From assembly GCF_030271535.1 (NCBI RefSeq), contig NZ_JASCXJ010000018.1:62001-126000 (forward strand): a stretch of DNA of 64,000 nucleotides. The letters run 5' to 3'. Positions within the stretch are counted from its first letter, which is position 1. Each line of letters opens with the position of its first letter. The DNA is from Nocardiopsis sp. ATB16-24. Its GTDB lineage: Bacteria > Actinomycetota > Actinomycetes > Streptosporangiales > Streptosporangiaceae. Positions 17,564 to 25,553 of this stretch are shown here, in pieces. Both the position numbers and the translations under genes were made by a program. The notes beneath the pieces were generated by a model, which saw only the letters and a list, made by a program, of their open reading frames with translations, ran no database searches and had not been told where the DNA came from.

Positions 17564-18964
17564 TTGCCAAGCAGCACCAAACCCAGTGACCGCCCCGAAA
17601 TACCATCGGACGATGGCCCTGAAATGCACATCGACGACGTGATCGACTACTCGGAGGCCGCTGAATACGCTCGGTCGCTGGATATGATCATGAGTTCGGA
17701 CGGCTTTCGCTCTCCCGGTTCGCCCATTCCACTACGGCCCGTGCTGATGGCCCCGGACCGGTACGAGGACATGGTCCGGACCGCCCAGCGGGTCATGCGG
17801 CTCCTCCGGGAGGTCGCCTTCAGCCGTGCCGGGGATTATCGGGACCTGGCCCGGGCGGTGGACTTCGAGTACCCGCCGGTCTCCCTGTGGAGCGACTCTC
17901 CTGTACAGAACCGCTGGGCGTCCGCCATGGCGAGGCCGGACATCGGCATGGCGAACGGCGTCCCGAAGGTCTTCGAGGTGAACGTCAACAGCGCCCTCGG
18001 CGGCATGACCCAGCTTTCCAGGTTGGACAGGGCCTTCTTGAGGAGGGCCGACCTGCGGGAGGTCTGGCGGGAACATCCGGTTTCTACCAATGGTGTCGCA
18101 TCCGCTCTGTCACGACTTCTGTGCGCGGTCGGCGACTCGATGGATCGACGCGTGCCGCACGTCGGAATCGTAGGCTTCCGACACGATGAGGACAAGGGGG
18201 GAAGCGAAGAGACCTACATCGATCTCATCGACGAACTGCGCACCCACGGGATACCCGCCGTGTACGTCCCGGCACAGGATGTCCGGGTCCGGCACGGAAA
18301 GGCCTACGCGGGCCGGGTCCGCCTCGACATCCTCCTACGGATGTTCGTTTCCGCGGACGCCCCCGCCGCCGGTATCGACATCGAGCCGTTGCAACGCGTC
18401 ATCGCCGAGGACGCCGCCGTCGTGCTCTCCCCCGAGGCCGCGGGACCGCTCGCGAGCAAACGGATCCTCGCCTGGATCACCGAGGCCGCCGATCGTATGT
18501 CCGCCCAGGACCGCGCCTTCGTCGAACGGCACATCCCCGAGACGCACATCGTGGAGGCTCCCGGCACCCTCGGCTCCAGCAGGCGAGCCGTACGCGAGCG
18601 CCTGCTTCGCGAACAGCACGATCTCCTCTTGAAGGGAAACCAGGGGCATTCGGCGCATACCGTCACGGTGGGACGCGAGTGCACCGAATCGGAATGGCTG
18701 TCCCTCGTCGACGAGGCTCTGGGATCCCGTGATCATGTCGTACAGCGACGGATCGAGACCGATCTCCTGCCGATCCCGGTCTACTCGGATGTCCACGAAC
18801 GGGTGATGCGGCCGGAAAGCCGTGTGGTGTACGGTCCCCTGCTCATCGGAGAACGGTGCGGGGGCATATTGGTCCGTCATTCGGACTCGGGGCTGGGCGA
18901 CGTGGTCTCGGGGATCACAGGAGGGGTCGCCAACACGACTTTCCGTATGCACACGCCCGAGTAG
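17564..18964 (+). CDS. GSP-synthase-like permuted ATP-grasp protein, paralogue 1 (divergent)
   Basis: 466 residues. First of four paralogues in this cluster. Family features in order: acidic metal-site motif E138-V-N140 (KVFEVNVNSALGG), the SxK segment (LASKRILAWI), a conserved HIPET segment, then the Lys357 loop and a VVQ strand. The E-x-N before the SNK/SSK segment and Lys loop is the circularly permuted order seen in glutathionylspermidine synthase. Such enzymes join a carboxylate to an amine using ATP through an acyl phosphate. Here the Gly-rich loop reads KGNQGHSAHTV instead of KPxxxxGGxGVVVG, so nucleotide binding may be changed or lost. The start is uncertain: TTG at 17564 has a weak GAAAG site; ATG at 17624 would remove 20 poorly conserved residues. 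It lies 47 bp before paralogue 2, probably in one operon. Confidence 0.82.
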   Translation: MPSSTKPSDRPEIPSDDGPEMHIDDVIDYSEAAEYARSLDMIMSSDGFRSPGSPIPLRPVLMAPDRYEDMVRTAQRVMRLLREVAFSRAGDYRDLARAVDFEYPPVSLWSDSPVQNRWASAMARPDIGMANGVPKVFEVNVNSALGGMTQLSRLDRAFLRRADLREVWREHPVSTNGVASALSRLLCAVGDSMDRRVPHVGIVGFRHDEDKGGSEETYIDLIDELRTHGIPAVYVPAQDVRVRHGKAYAGRVRLDILLRMFVSADAPAAGIDIEPLQRVIAEDAAVVLSPEAAGPLASKRILAWITEAADRMSAQDRAFVERHIPETHIVEAPGTLGSSRRAVRERLLREQHDLLLKGNQGHSAHTVTVGRECTESEWLSLVDEALGSRDHVVQRRIETDLLPIPVYSDVHERVMRPESRVVYGPLLIGERCGGILVRHSDSGLGDVVSGITGGVANTTFRMHTPE

Positions 18965-19011
18965 CGCACCGCTTCCCGATCCTGTCCGACCCCACACCCC
19001 TGGGAGTCTTG

Positions 19012-20358
19012 TTGAGGTCTGTGAACTCCACGGAATCCGCCCTGTCCCGGCAATGGCACACGCTGCTGACCGAGCGGGCACCCGAAGTACCCGAACTGGC
19101 CGAGGCGGTCAGATCCGGCCTGTCGGTCGCCTCACCGTACAACCCGGAGGTCCCCCTCCCCATCAGCCCCGTGCTCCTGTCAAGGCGGACCGCCGACGAG
19201 GTCGCACACGCCGGCCGCGAGGTGGTCAGGCTCGCGGTGGAGGAGTGCATGCGGCGTACCTCCTCACCTCGGCGGCTGGCCCACCTCCTGGGAATCGAGC
19301 CGAGCCCGCTCCTGTCCGAACGCGAAAGTTACAATCGGTGGGCCGCCAGCCAGGCAAGACCCGACATCGTCGTCTCGCAGGGCGTTCCCAAGGTCCTGGA
19401 ATGCAACATCGGAAGCGCCATCGGCGGGATCGAGGACCTCGCCCGACTGGATCCGCTGCTCTGGGGAAGCTCGGCCGCGGAGAAGTTCCGTCGGGAACAC
19501 GGCGTCCGATCGGGCCGCACGGTCCAGGCCAGACGCGAGCTGCTCACTCGCATCGCACGCGACAGGGGCGCTCTCGGACGACTGCGGATGGGCATCGCGG
19601 GGCACAGTGAGGCCACCTTCGCCGAGGTCGTCGAAGACGCGGCGGCACACGGTATCGACGCCTTCTTCGTCGAACTGGAGGATCTGACCGAGGACGGCGG
19701 GCTGCGACGCGGGTCGGAGCCGCCGATGGACCTCTTCCTTCAGAAGTTCATCGCGGCGGGGGCGTACAGGGACGGTGAGCCGATGGCGGCCCTGGAGGCG
19801 GCCGTGGACCGCGACTCGACGTTCGTCGCCAACCCCGACCTGTCGTCCCTGTTCTCCAGTAAGACCGTGCTCGCCTGGCTGACCTCCTCGGCGGAGGACC
19901 TTCCCGAGAGAGACCGCCGGACGATCCAACGCCACGTCCCCTGGACGGCCGAGCTCCAGGACTCACGGGTCGTGTACAAGGGGGTCCGGCAGGAGTTGCT
20001 GCCCCTGGTCCTACGCGACCGGGAGGAACTGGTCCTGAAACCCGTGGACGGCTTCGGCGGCCATGGCGTCGTCGTGGGGAGGACGACCGGAGAGGCCGAG
20101 TGGGCGGCCGCGGTCGACGACTGCCTCAAGGAGAGGTACATCGTCCAGGTCTACACCCACCCGGACACCTTCTCCCTCTCCTGTTGGCACGGGCCCTCCG
20201 CCACGCACGAACTCCTGGACACCGCTGCGGTCATCAGTCCGTTCGTGATCGACGGTCAGGTGACCGGCTACCTCGCCAGGACCGGCTCCCTCATCGGCTC
20301 GGGCGGTGTGATCAGCGCGGAGACCGGAGCACTGGCGAGCGTGTTCGTGGTCGACTGA
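19012..20358 (+). CDS. GSP-synthase-like permuted ATP-grasp ligase, paralogue 2
   Basis: 448 residues. Motifs in permuted ATP-grasp order: E130-C-N132 (KVLECNIGSAIGG), FSSKTVLAWL, RHVPWT, K343 in LKPVDGFGGHGVVVG, then YIVQVYTHPD and a C-terminal ISPFVIDG segment. All expected Gly and Lys positions are kept, so this copy looks active. The predicted reaction is ATP-dependent amide formation between a carboxylic acid and an amine; the substrates are unknown. The start is a TTG at 19012 with GGGAG 5 nt upstream; it puts the metal motif at the same residue number as in paralogue 4, supporting the choice, though GTG at 19021 is possible. It follows paralogue 1 closely, and a strong hairpin terminator lies 175 bp after the stop. 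Confidence 0.83.
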   Translation: MRSVNSTESALSRQWHTLLTERAPEVPELAEAVRSGLSVASPYNPEVPLPISPVLLSRRTADEVAHAGREVVRLAVEECMRRTSSPRRLAHLLGIEPSPLLSERESYNRWAASQARPDIVVSQGVPKVLECNIGSAIGGIEDLARLDPLLWGSSAAEKFRREHGVRSGRTVQARRELLTRIARDRGALGRLRMGIAGHSEATFAEVVEDAAAHGIDAFFVELEDLTEDGGLRRGSEPPMDLFLQKFIAAGAYRDGEPMAALEAAVDRDSTFVANPDLSSLFSSKTVLAWLTSSAEDLPERDRRTIQRHVPWTAELQDSRVVYKGVRQELLPLVLRDREELVLKPVDGFGGHGVVVGRTTGEAEWAAAVDDCLKERYIVQVYTHPDTFSLSCWHGPSATHELLDTAAVISPFVIDGQVTGYLARTGSLIGSGGVISAETGALASVFVVD

Positions 20359-20532
20359 CCCCCGTCGGACCCCTCCGCGGGAGCGGCGGGGCCGCACCCT
20401 CCTCGAAACCGGGGGCGGCGGCTCGTTCCTCCCGGCCCGAGGTGGACACAGAGAAGTCTCCTTCGGTCCTCGGGCGCTCCGGGCGGGAGGGGCCGACGCC
20501 TTCCGAGGCGCGAAAGCCCCGACCGTCCTTGT

Positions 20533-20573
20533 TCTCGTCGGCTTCCCCGCCTGAGGCGGGGAAGCCGACGAGA
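20533..20573. terminator. Bidirectional hairpin terminator
   Basis: A perfect 19-bp stem (arms 20533-20551 and 20555-20573, core GGCTTCCCCGCC) closes a 3-nt TGA loop. It lies between the converging ATP-grasp paralogue 2 and MFS genes. No U-tract is evident, as is usual for actinomycete terminators. Confidence 0.8.
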
Positions 20574-20589
20574 CCGGACGGGAAACGGT

Positions 20590-21846
20590 CTAACCGCGCC
20601 CGGGGAAGGCGATTCCCCTGATGCCCCAGACGACGAAGACCATGAGGAGAGTACAGGCCCCCGCGGCGGTGAAGGCCACCCCCGTGCTGGTCGCGGCCGC
20701 CAGAGCGCCACCGGCGAGCGCACCGAGCGGCGCAAAGCCCCAGGCGCACATCCGGTAGGCGGAGTTGACACGCCCCAGGAGATGGTCCGGGACCGCCGCC
20801 TGCCTGTAGGAAACGGTGACCACGTTCCAAAGGACGACGAAGAAGGAGCCCCACGCCAGAGCGAGTCCCACGAGCACCGGTTGGGTGGAGGGAAGCGTGA
20901 ACTGCATCAGGGCGACCGCGATGATGGCGGAACGCAGGCACCACACCGTGGGAAGTCGCTTGAGCACCCGCTCGGAGGTCAGCGATGCCAGGACCGCCCC
21001 GATCCCCGAAGAGGCGACGAGCAGGCCGTAGCCGGCCTCGTTCAACCCCATCGGTCCCGGTTCGACGACGTGCACCGGCAGGATCACACCGATCGCTCCC
21101 ATGGTGAAACTGACCGCCCCGACCAGGATGGACAGCCGTCGCAGCACCGCGTCCGCCAGGAGGTACCGGAGCCCCTCGCGAATCCCGACCACCGTGCCCG
21201 CCACCGAAAGGCTTGGCCTGGATCCCGAAACCGACGGACCGACGGGTTCCACGGACGACGTTTCCGGCCGTACCCGCGGGCGGAAGTCTCCGGGGATGGA
21301 ACGCACGAAAACGGCCGCGCCGAGGTAGGCGACGGCCCCGGCCGCGATGGCGGTCTGCGAGTCGAGGACGACCAGCAGCCCTCCCAAGGGCGGGCCGATG
21401 AAGGTGTTCGCCGTCGCCTCGATCCCGAAAAGCCTGCTGTTCGCCGCCGGAAGGGAGTCCTTCGGGACCACGGACGGAAGCATCGTCTGCGAGGCGGAGT
21501 CGTACAGGACCTCGGCGGTGCCCAACAACAGGGCCAGAACGACCAATTGCCAGACCGCCACCAGGCCCGTGACCACGGAGACGGCCAGAACCGCCAGTCC
21601 CACACCTCGGAAGATCTGGGCACCCACCATGAGCGCGCGGCGGTCCACGTTGTCGATCACGGCGCCCACCGGCAGCGCGAACAACAGCCATGGCAGGCGC
21701 GTCGCGGCGGCGACCGCAGCGACCGCAAGGGCCGACCCGGTGGACTGGAGCGCCACAAGCGGTAGGACGACGCTGACCAGGCCGTCGGAGAGATTCGACA
21801 CTCCGGACGCGAACGCCAGGCGCCAGAATCGGGCTTGCAATCGCAT
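20590..21846 (-). CDS. MFS efflux transporter, probable product exporter
   Basis: 418 residues with about 12 predicted membrane segments and a central cytoplasmic loop near residues 190-220, as in MFS proteins of the EntS/MFS_3 kind. The motif-A-like loop after segment 2 reads GAVIDNVDRRALM (compare GxxxDRxGRR). The likely role is proton-driven export of the cluster product and self-protection. It converges with the ATP-grasp 1-2 operon, ends 17 bp from the terminator hairpin, and faces a 584-bp upstream region shared with the divergent paralogue 3. ATG at 21846 is preferred over GTG at 21852 because GGAAGGG lies 7 nt upstream of the ATG but only 1 nt from the GTG. Confidence 0.88.
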   Translation of the reverse strand: MRLQARFWRLAFASGVSNLSDGLVSVVLPLVALQSTGSALAVAAVAAATRLPWLLFALPVGAVIDNVDRRALMVGAQIFRGVGLAVLAVSVVTGLVAVWQLVVLALLLGTAEVLYDSASQTMLPSVVPKDSLPAANSRLFGIEATANTFIGPPLGGLLVVLDSQTAIAAGAVAYLGAAVFVRSIPGDFRPRVRPETSSVEPVGPSVSGSRPSLSVAGTVVGIREGLRYLLADAVLRRLSILVGAVSFTMGAIGVILPVHVVEPGPMGLNEAGYGLLVASSGIGAVLASLTSERVLKRLPTVWCLRSAIIAVALMQFTLPSTQPVLVGLALAWGSFFVVLWNVVTVSYRQAAVPDHLLGRVNSAYRMCAWGFAPLGALAGGALAAATSTGVAFTAAGACTLLMVFVVWGIRGIAFPGRG

Positions 21847-22430
21847 GCGCACACCCTTCCAGAGAAGGAGAATGAAGTCAAGATATTAGCTTTGATCAAC
21901 CAGATACAAAAATGAGGCGATATCGAAACGCGATAATAAATATATTGCGTCCCTCGCCGCGCCTCGTCGGAGGACGACCCGAGCGGAAAGGGGATCCGCT
22001 CCGACCCTTCCCCCACCGGGAGGACCTGGGCCGGGAATGCCTCCGGTCGCGTCCCCTCTCATGGGCCGCCCCCGCGTGGGAGGGCCCGGGTCCGTGAGCG
22101 TGTCACCGAGCACGGGCGCCTCCCGATGGAACTTGCGCGTGCCGAAGTTCCTCAGGAGAAGGCTCTGACGGCGTTCCCTCAAGGACCACGCTCCGCATGG
22201 ACCGCGCGCCGCCATGCGCGGGCCGCGGGCTCCACTCCTCGGAAGAAGGACGCCCCGCCTGGGGCCCTCGACCACCGGACGCACAGGTCCGCCGAACGGA
22301 ACAGACGTACGCGCGTCCTGGGACCAGGACGGTCCCGACCCTCTTCCACTCGTGCCCGAAAAAGGTCCCTAAAGCAAAGGAACCGCACTTCCAATCCCTT
22401 TCTCTTGCCTACTGAAGAAGACTTTGGTCT
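21847..22430. promoter_or_regulatory. Divergent intergenic region with AT-rich promoter core
   Basis: No convincing gene is present. Positions 21880-21955 are strongly AT-rich for this genome and carry an inverted repeat TATCG (21921-21925) / CGATA (21931-21935) followed by AATAAATATATT. This probably holds the MFS promoter and an operator. The rest, to 22430, is GC-rich and contains the promoter for paralogue 3; I saw no clear boxes there. Confidence 0.45.
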
Positions 22431-23813
22431 ATGCTGAAAGGCATGCTTCCGAGTGAAAATGAGCATGCCCCGATCGAACCTTCTCCTGTGCACTATGAAT
22501 GGGGTAGACGTCTCGCGGAGATTCCTCCCGGAACTCTCCGCGACGAAGTCGGCCGTATCCGCGACCACGCGAGCCATCTGAGCATCTGGAACGCAGGGGG
22601 CCTGATCCCGCTCCAGCCGTTCGTCGTTGCCCGAGCCGCGGTCGCCCGCCTGCACGGACTGGGACGAAGGCTCCACAAATTGGCGGTCGAACACGCCCTG
22701 GCCCTGGCGGACGGAGACCTCCACCGCCTGGCCGACCACGTCGGATGGCCGGAGTCGGAGCGGTGGATCCTGAACACGGGGAAACCACTGGGGCCGGCGG
22801 TGGAGTCCTGTCGAACCGACTTCCTGGTGTCCGGGGGGACCCCGTACGCACTCGAAGTGAACATCGGTACGTGTCTGAACGGCTCCACCTCGACACCGGT
22901 GCTCAACGAGACCCTGTTGGAAACGCAGGTGGGCCGTTCCCTCTCCCAGGCCCACGAGCTCGTGGCCGGAAGCTTCTTCGCCGGGTTGGCGGCGTGGCTG
23001 CGTACGGGTGGAGGAGACACGGCCGGTCGCGTCGCTCTCGTCTCGTCCGTGGACTCCTCCGACGAGGGGGCGCTCCGATGGGCGGAGCACCAGGCGCGGT
23101 TCCTCTCCTCCCGTGGCATCACCGCCGATTTCGTGCCGGTGGAGGAACTCGACGTCGACGACGGCGTGTTGGTCTGGCGAGGACGACGCTACACGCGGGC
23201 GGTACGGTACTTCATGCTCTCGGGCCGTCTGGTGGAGCACCGGGACGCGATCATCGCACTGGAACGGGCGAGCGGCACCACCTTCCATGGGAGCCTCCTC
23301 TCCCAGCTCTTCACGAGCAAGGCGATCCTCGCCGACCTTCGGCAGAGCGAACACCTGTCCGCGGCGGATCGTCGGGTGGTCGACCACATACCTTGGACGG
23401 CCCGCCTCTCCGAACACCACGCGCTCAGGGACGGGCACAAGGTCGATCCGGTCACGTGGGCCTTGGACAACCGTGAACGGGCGGTCCTCAAGCCCTTCCA
23501 CCTCTTCGGCTCCCGGGGCGTGGTGATCGGCCGCTTCACCGACGAGAGCCGGTGGCGGCAGGAGGTCGAACGGGCCGTCTCCTCCGAGGACCACATCGTC
23601 CAGGAACTCGTACAGCCGGACTCCTGGCGCTCCCTGTACTGGAGTATCGAGGAGGAGCGGATGGTCGCCGTCGACAACCCCGTCTTCCTGGGTCCCTACG
23701 TCGTCGACGGAGCGGACAGCGGGATCTTCGCCCAGCAGCCGGCAGGAGAAGGTTGGCCCGGCCTGCCCGGCTCGACCGCCGGCTCCTCCCTGGGCACGGT
23801 GATCGGGGCCTGA
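22431..23813 (+). CDS. GSP-synthase-like permuted ATP-grasp ligase, paralogue 3
   Basis: 460 residues. Motifs: E142-V-N144 (YALEVNIGTCLNGS), LFTSKAILADL, DHIPWTARL, K354 in LKPFHLFGSRGVVIG, HIVQELVQPD and a GPYVVDG segment near the C-terminus. The Gly-rich loop has Ser-Arg where paralogues 2 and 4 have Gly-His or Gly-Glu, but Lys-Pro and the following Gly-Val are kept, so activity is plausible. Substrate specificity should differ from the others because the N-terminal 120 residues are poorly conserved. It is transcribed alone, divergent from the exporter and convergent with paralogue 4. ATG at 22431 is taken as start; another ATG at 22443 has AAAGG too close to serve, so the start is not firm. 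Confidence 0.83.
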   Translation: MLKGMLPSENEHAPIEPSPVHYEWGRRLAEIPPGTLRDEVGRIRDHASHLSIWNAGGLIPLQPFVVARAAVARLHGLGRRLHKLAVEHALALADGDLHRLADHVGWPESERWILNTGKPLGPAVESCRTDFLVSGGTPYALEVNIGTCLNGSTSTPVLNETLLETQVGRSLSQAHELVAGSFFAGLAAWLRTGGGDTAGRVALVSSVDSSDEGALRWAEHQARFLSSRGITADFVPVEELDVDDGVLVWRGRRYTRAVRYFMLSGRLVEHRDAIIALERASGTTFHGSLLSQLFTSKAILADLRQSEHLSAADRRVVDHIPWTARLSEHHALRDGHKVDPVTWALDNRERAVLKPFHLFGSRGVVIGRFTDESRWRQEVERAVSSEDHIVQELVQPDSWRSLYWSIEEERMVAVDNPVFLGPYVVDGADSGIFAQQPAGEGWPGLPGSTAGSSLGTVIGA

Positions 23814-23867
23814 ACCCGATCCATGTCCGACCCAGGGACCGAGAGGTCGTCCCGGGCTTCGCCGGGC

Positions 23868-23897
23868 CGCCGGAGGAGGGGAGCCGCTCCTCCGGCG
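23868..23897. terminator. Hairpin terminator between converging ligase genes
   Basis: Arms 23868-23878 and 23887-23897 (CGCCGGAGGAG and its complement) form an 11-bp perfect stem with an 8-nt loop, between the stops of paralogues 3 and 4. A second perfect 12-nt palindrome, GGGAGGCCTCCC, lies at 23935-23946. Confidence 0.7.
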
Positions 23898-23986
23898 CCC
23901 GAGGCTCGGGGTGTCCCCGGTGAGGGTCGGTGGCGGGAGGCCTCCCATCGCCGCTCACTTCGCGGCCGCGTGCCTCCCGATCGGGT

Positions 23987-25330
23987 TCAGGATTCCGCGG
24001 GATCCGCCGGAAGCACGATGTTCAGCGCGGCGCCTCGGGCGTGGTTGACGACTCCGTTCCGCCCCTTCTGGACATGACGAACCGTGCATCCGGCGCTCAC
24101 TCCGTCGACGATGTAGGGACCGAGCACGTAGTCGACCTCAAGGTCCCGGACCCGGCCGGAAGCACGGTCCCAGAACTCCATCCGACCCGCGTCCGGTTCG
24201 ATGTACTCCTGGAGCACGTGGTTCCCCGAGCCGAGCGCGGCCGTCAGAGCCGCCTTCCATCGCTCGTCCGTGGTGGCACGGCCGACCACGACCCCCTCCC
24301 CTCCGCAGGCGTTCACCGGTTTGAGCACGAACTTCTCTCTGGAGCGGAGCGCCAACTCCTCGATACCGTGCTCCCGCCCCTCGAAGTCGACGGGACCGGC
24401 CACGACCTCGCGCGTCCACGGAACATGGCGTCTCACGAACTCCCGCTCACTCTGCGACAGAGGGACCTGGCCGGAACCGAGCCACGCGAACACACGTTTA
24501 CTGGACAGACTCAGGCCTGAGTCCGAGACCATGAAAGCCGATTCCCGATGCGCCTTGGAAATTCCTTCCAAGGGAATCCCGAGCCGAATCCACTCCTCGG
24601 GAAGAAAGTGCTTCTGTACGACACTCCACCGCCGTGGGTCATCGGCCAGCTCCTCGGGTTCGACAAAAGAGCTTTCAATCCCCACCGACTCCAGATACTC
24701 GGCTTCGACGCCAAAATAACGCGGGTCGTCGATATCCTCTTCCCGCATCGTCCCCAAAATCGCGACCCGAAGCGGAACTCCCCGCTTCTCACAGATTCTC
24801 CTATAGAAGTCGGCACGTGCCTCGAAGGCACCTTCGGCTTCTCCCCGAAGCGGTCGGGGTGAGATCCCGTAGAGGGAATGATAAGTCTTGCGGAGCATGT
24901 GCGAGGTGATCGGCCCGCTGTTCGCCGCACCGAAGTTGCACTCAAGGAACATCGGTGTTCCGTCCACTATGTACGCGTCGGGTCGAACGTTGCACGCGGC
25001 GAAAGACCATTCGTCCTCGACCCCGCCCGCCCCGATGAACGGCACCTGGTCGGGACGCATCCCGGACAGTCGGGCCAGCTCCCACGGGTCCTCGGTGAGC
25101 CGCCGGCACACACGCTCGACCAGGCTCACGAGCTCTCGGGCCGCGCTCCCCAGCTCGTCGAGCGCCTCGCGCCGCATGACCATGGGCCGTAGGGGGACCA
25201 GGTCCGGGTCCGAACTGAAGGGCAGCCCCTCAAGAGCCCTGGTGAGCGCGTCGGCGGCGCGCTCGGGGTCCGCGTGGTCCGCGCCGAAGGTCGCGTCCTG
25301 CCACACCACACTGTGTGCCCGTCTTGTCAC
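23987..25330 (-). CDS. GSP-synthase-like permuted ATP-grasp ligase, paralogue 4
   Basis: 447 residues. Motifs: E130-C-N132 (MFLECNFGAANSG), LSSKRVFAWL, RRHVPWTREV, K337 in LKPVNACGGEGVVVG, HVLQEYIEPD, and GPYIVDG near the C-terminus. All nucleotide-site residues look intact. As for its relatives, ATP-dependent carboxylate-amine ligation is inferred from fold and motif order; no substrate can be read from the sequence. GTG at 25330 is chosen: GGGAG lies 7 nt upstream and the E-x-N numbering then matches paralogue 2. The frame stays open to 25480, but that extension would translate the 40-bp palindrome and is rejected. The gene is divergent from the glycosyltransferase-like gene, with the palindrome in the shared 223-bp promoter region. 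Confidence 0.84.
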   Translation of the reverse strand: MTRRAHSVVWQDATFGADHADPERAADALTRALEGLPFSSDPDLVPLRPMVMRREALDELGSAARELVSLVERVCRRLTEDPWELARLSGMRPDQVPFIGAGGVEDEWSFAACNVRPDAYIVDGTPMFLECNFGAANSGPITSHMLRKTYHSLYGISPRPLRGEAEGAFEARADFYRRICEKRGVPLRVAILGTMREEDIDDPRYFGVEAEYLESVGIESSFVEPEELADDPRRWSVVQKHFLPEEWIRLGIPLEGISKAHRESAFMVSDSGLSLSSKRVFAWLGSGQVPLSQSEREFVRRHVPWTREVVAGPVDFEGREHGIEELALRSREKFVLKPVNACGGEGVVVGRATTDERWKAALTAALGSGNHVLQEYIEPDAGRMEFWDRASGRVRDLEVDYVLGPYIVDGVSAGCTVRHVQKGRNGVVNHARGAALNIVLPADPAES

Positions 25331-25441
25331 CTGACATCTCCCACTCCTGATCGGGAATCCGCCTCGGAGCTTATGTCGACCTTTGACTTCCATGAAACTC
25401 AGGCGGCCACGGTGTTGAAAGTTGACTCTCCCGAACCTACT

Positions 25442-25481
25442 CTTGGACGAGGTCGGGGTTCGAACCCCGACCTCGTCCAAG
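25442..25481. repeat. Perfect 40-bp palindrome in a divergent promoter region
   Basis: The 40 nt are exactly self-complementary with no loop bases: CTTGGACGAGGTCGGGGTTC followed by its reverse complement. It lies 111 bp upstream of the leftward paralogue 4 start and 72 bp upstream of the rightward glycosyltransferase-like start. It could be a large operator, a transcription-blocking hairpin in either leader, or a recombination relic. The centre GGGGTTCGAACCCC resembles a tRNA T-arm but the remainder does not form a tRNA. Confidence 0.85.
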
Positions 25482-25553
25482 CATGTCGACAGCCCCCATT
25501 ATCATTCAGGAAACCAAGAGCCTGATCACGATCACCCCCGAAGCGAGCCCCCT

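Noticed and set aside
25455-25470. tRNA T-arm-like sequence GGGGTTCGAACCCC
   Set aside because: No acceptor, D or anticodon arm surrounds it; with a 7-nt T-loop the stem mispairs. It is simply the centre of the 40-bp palindrome.
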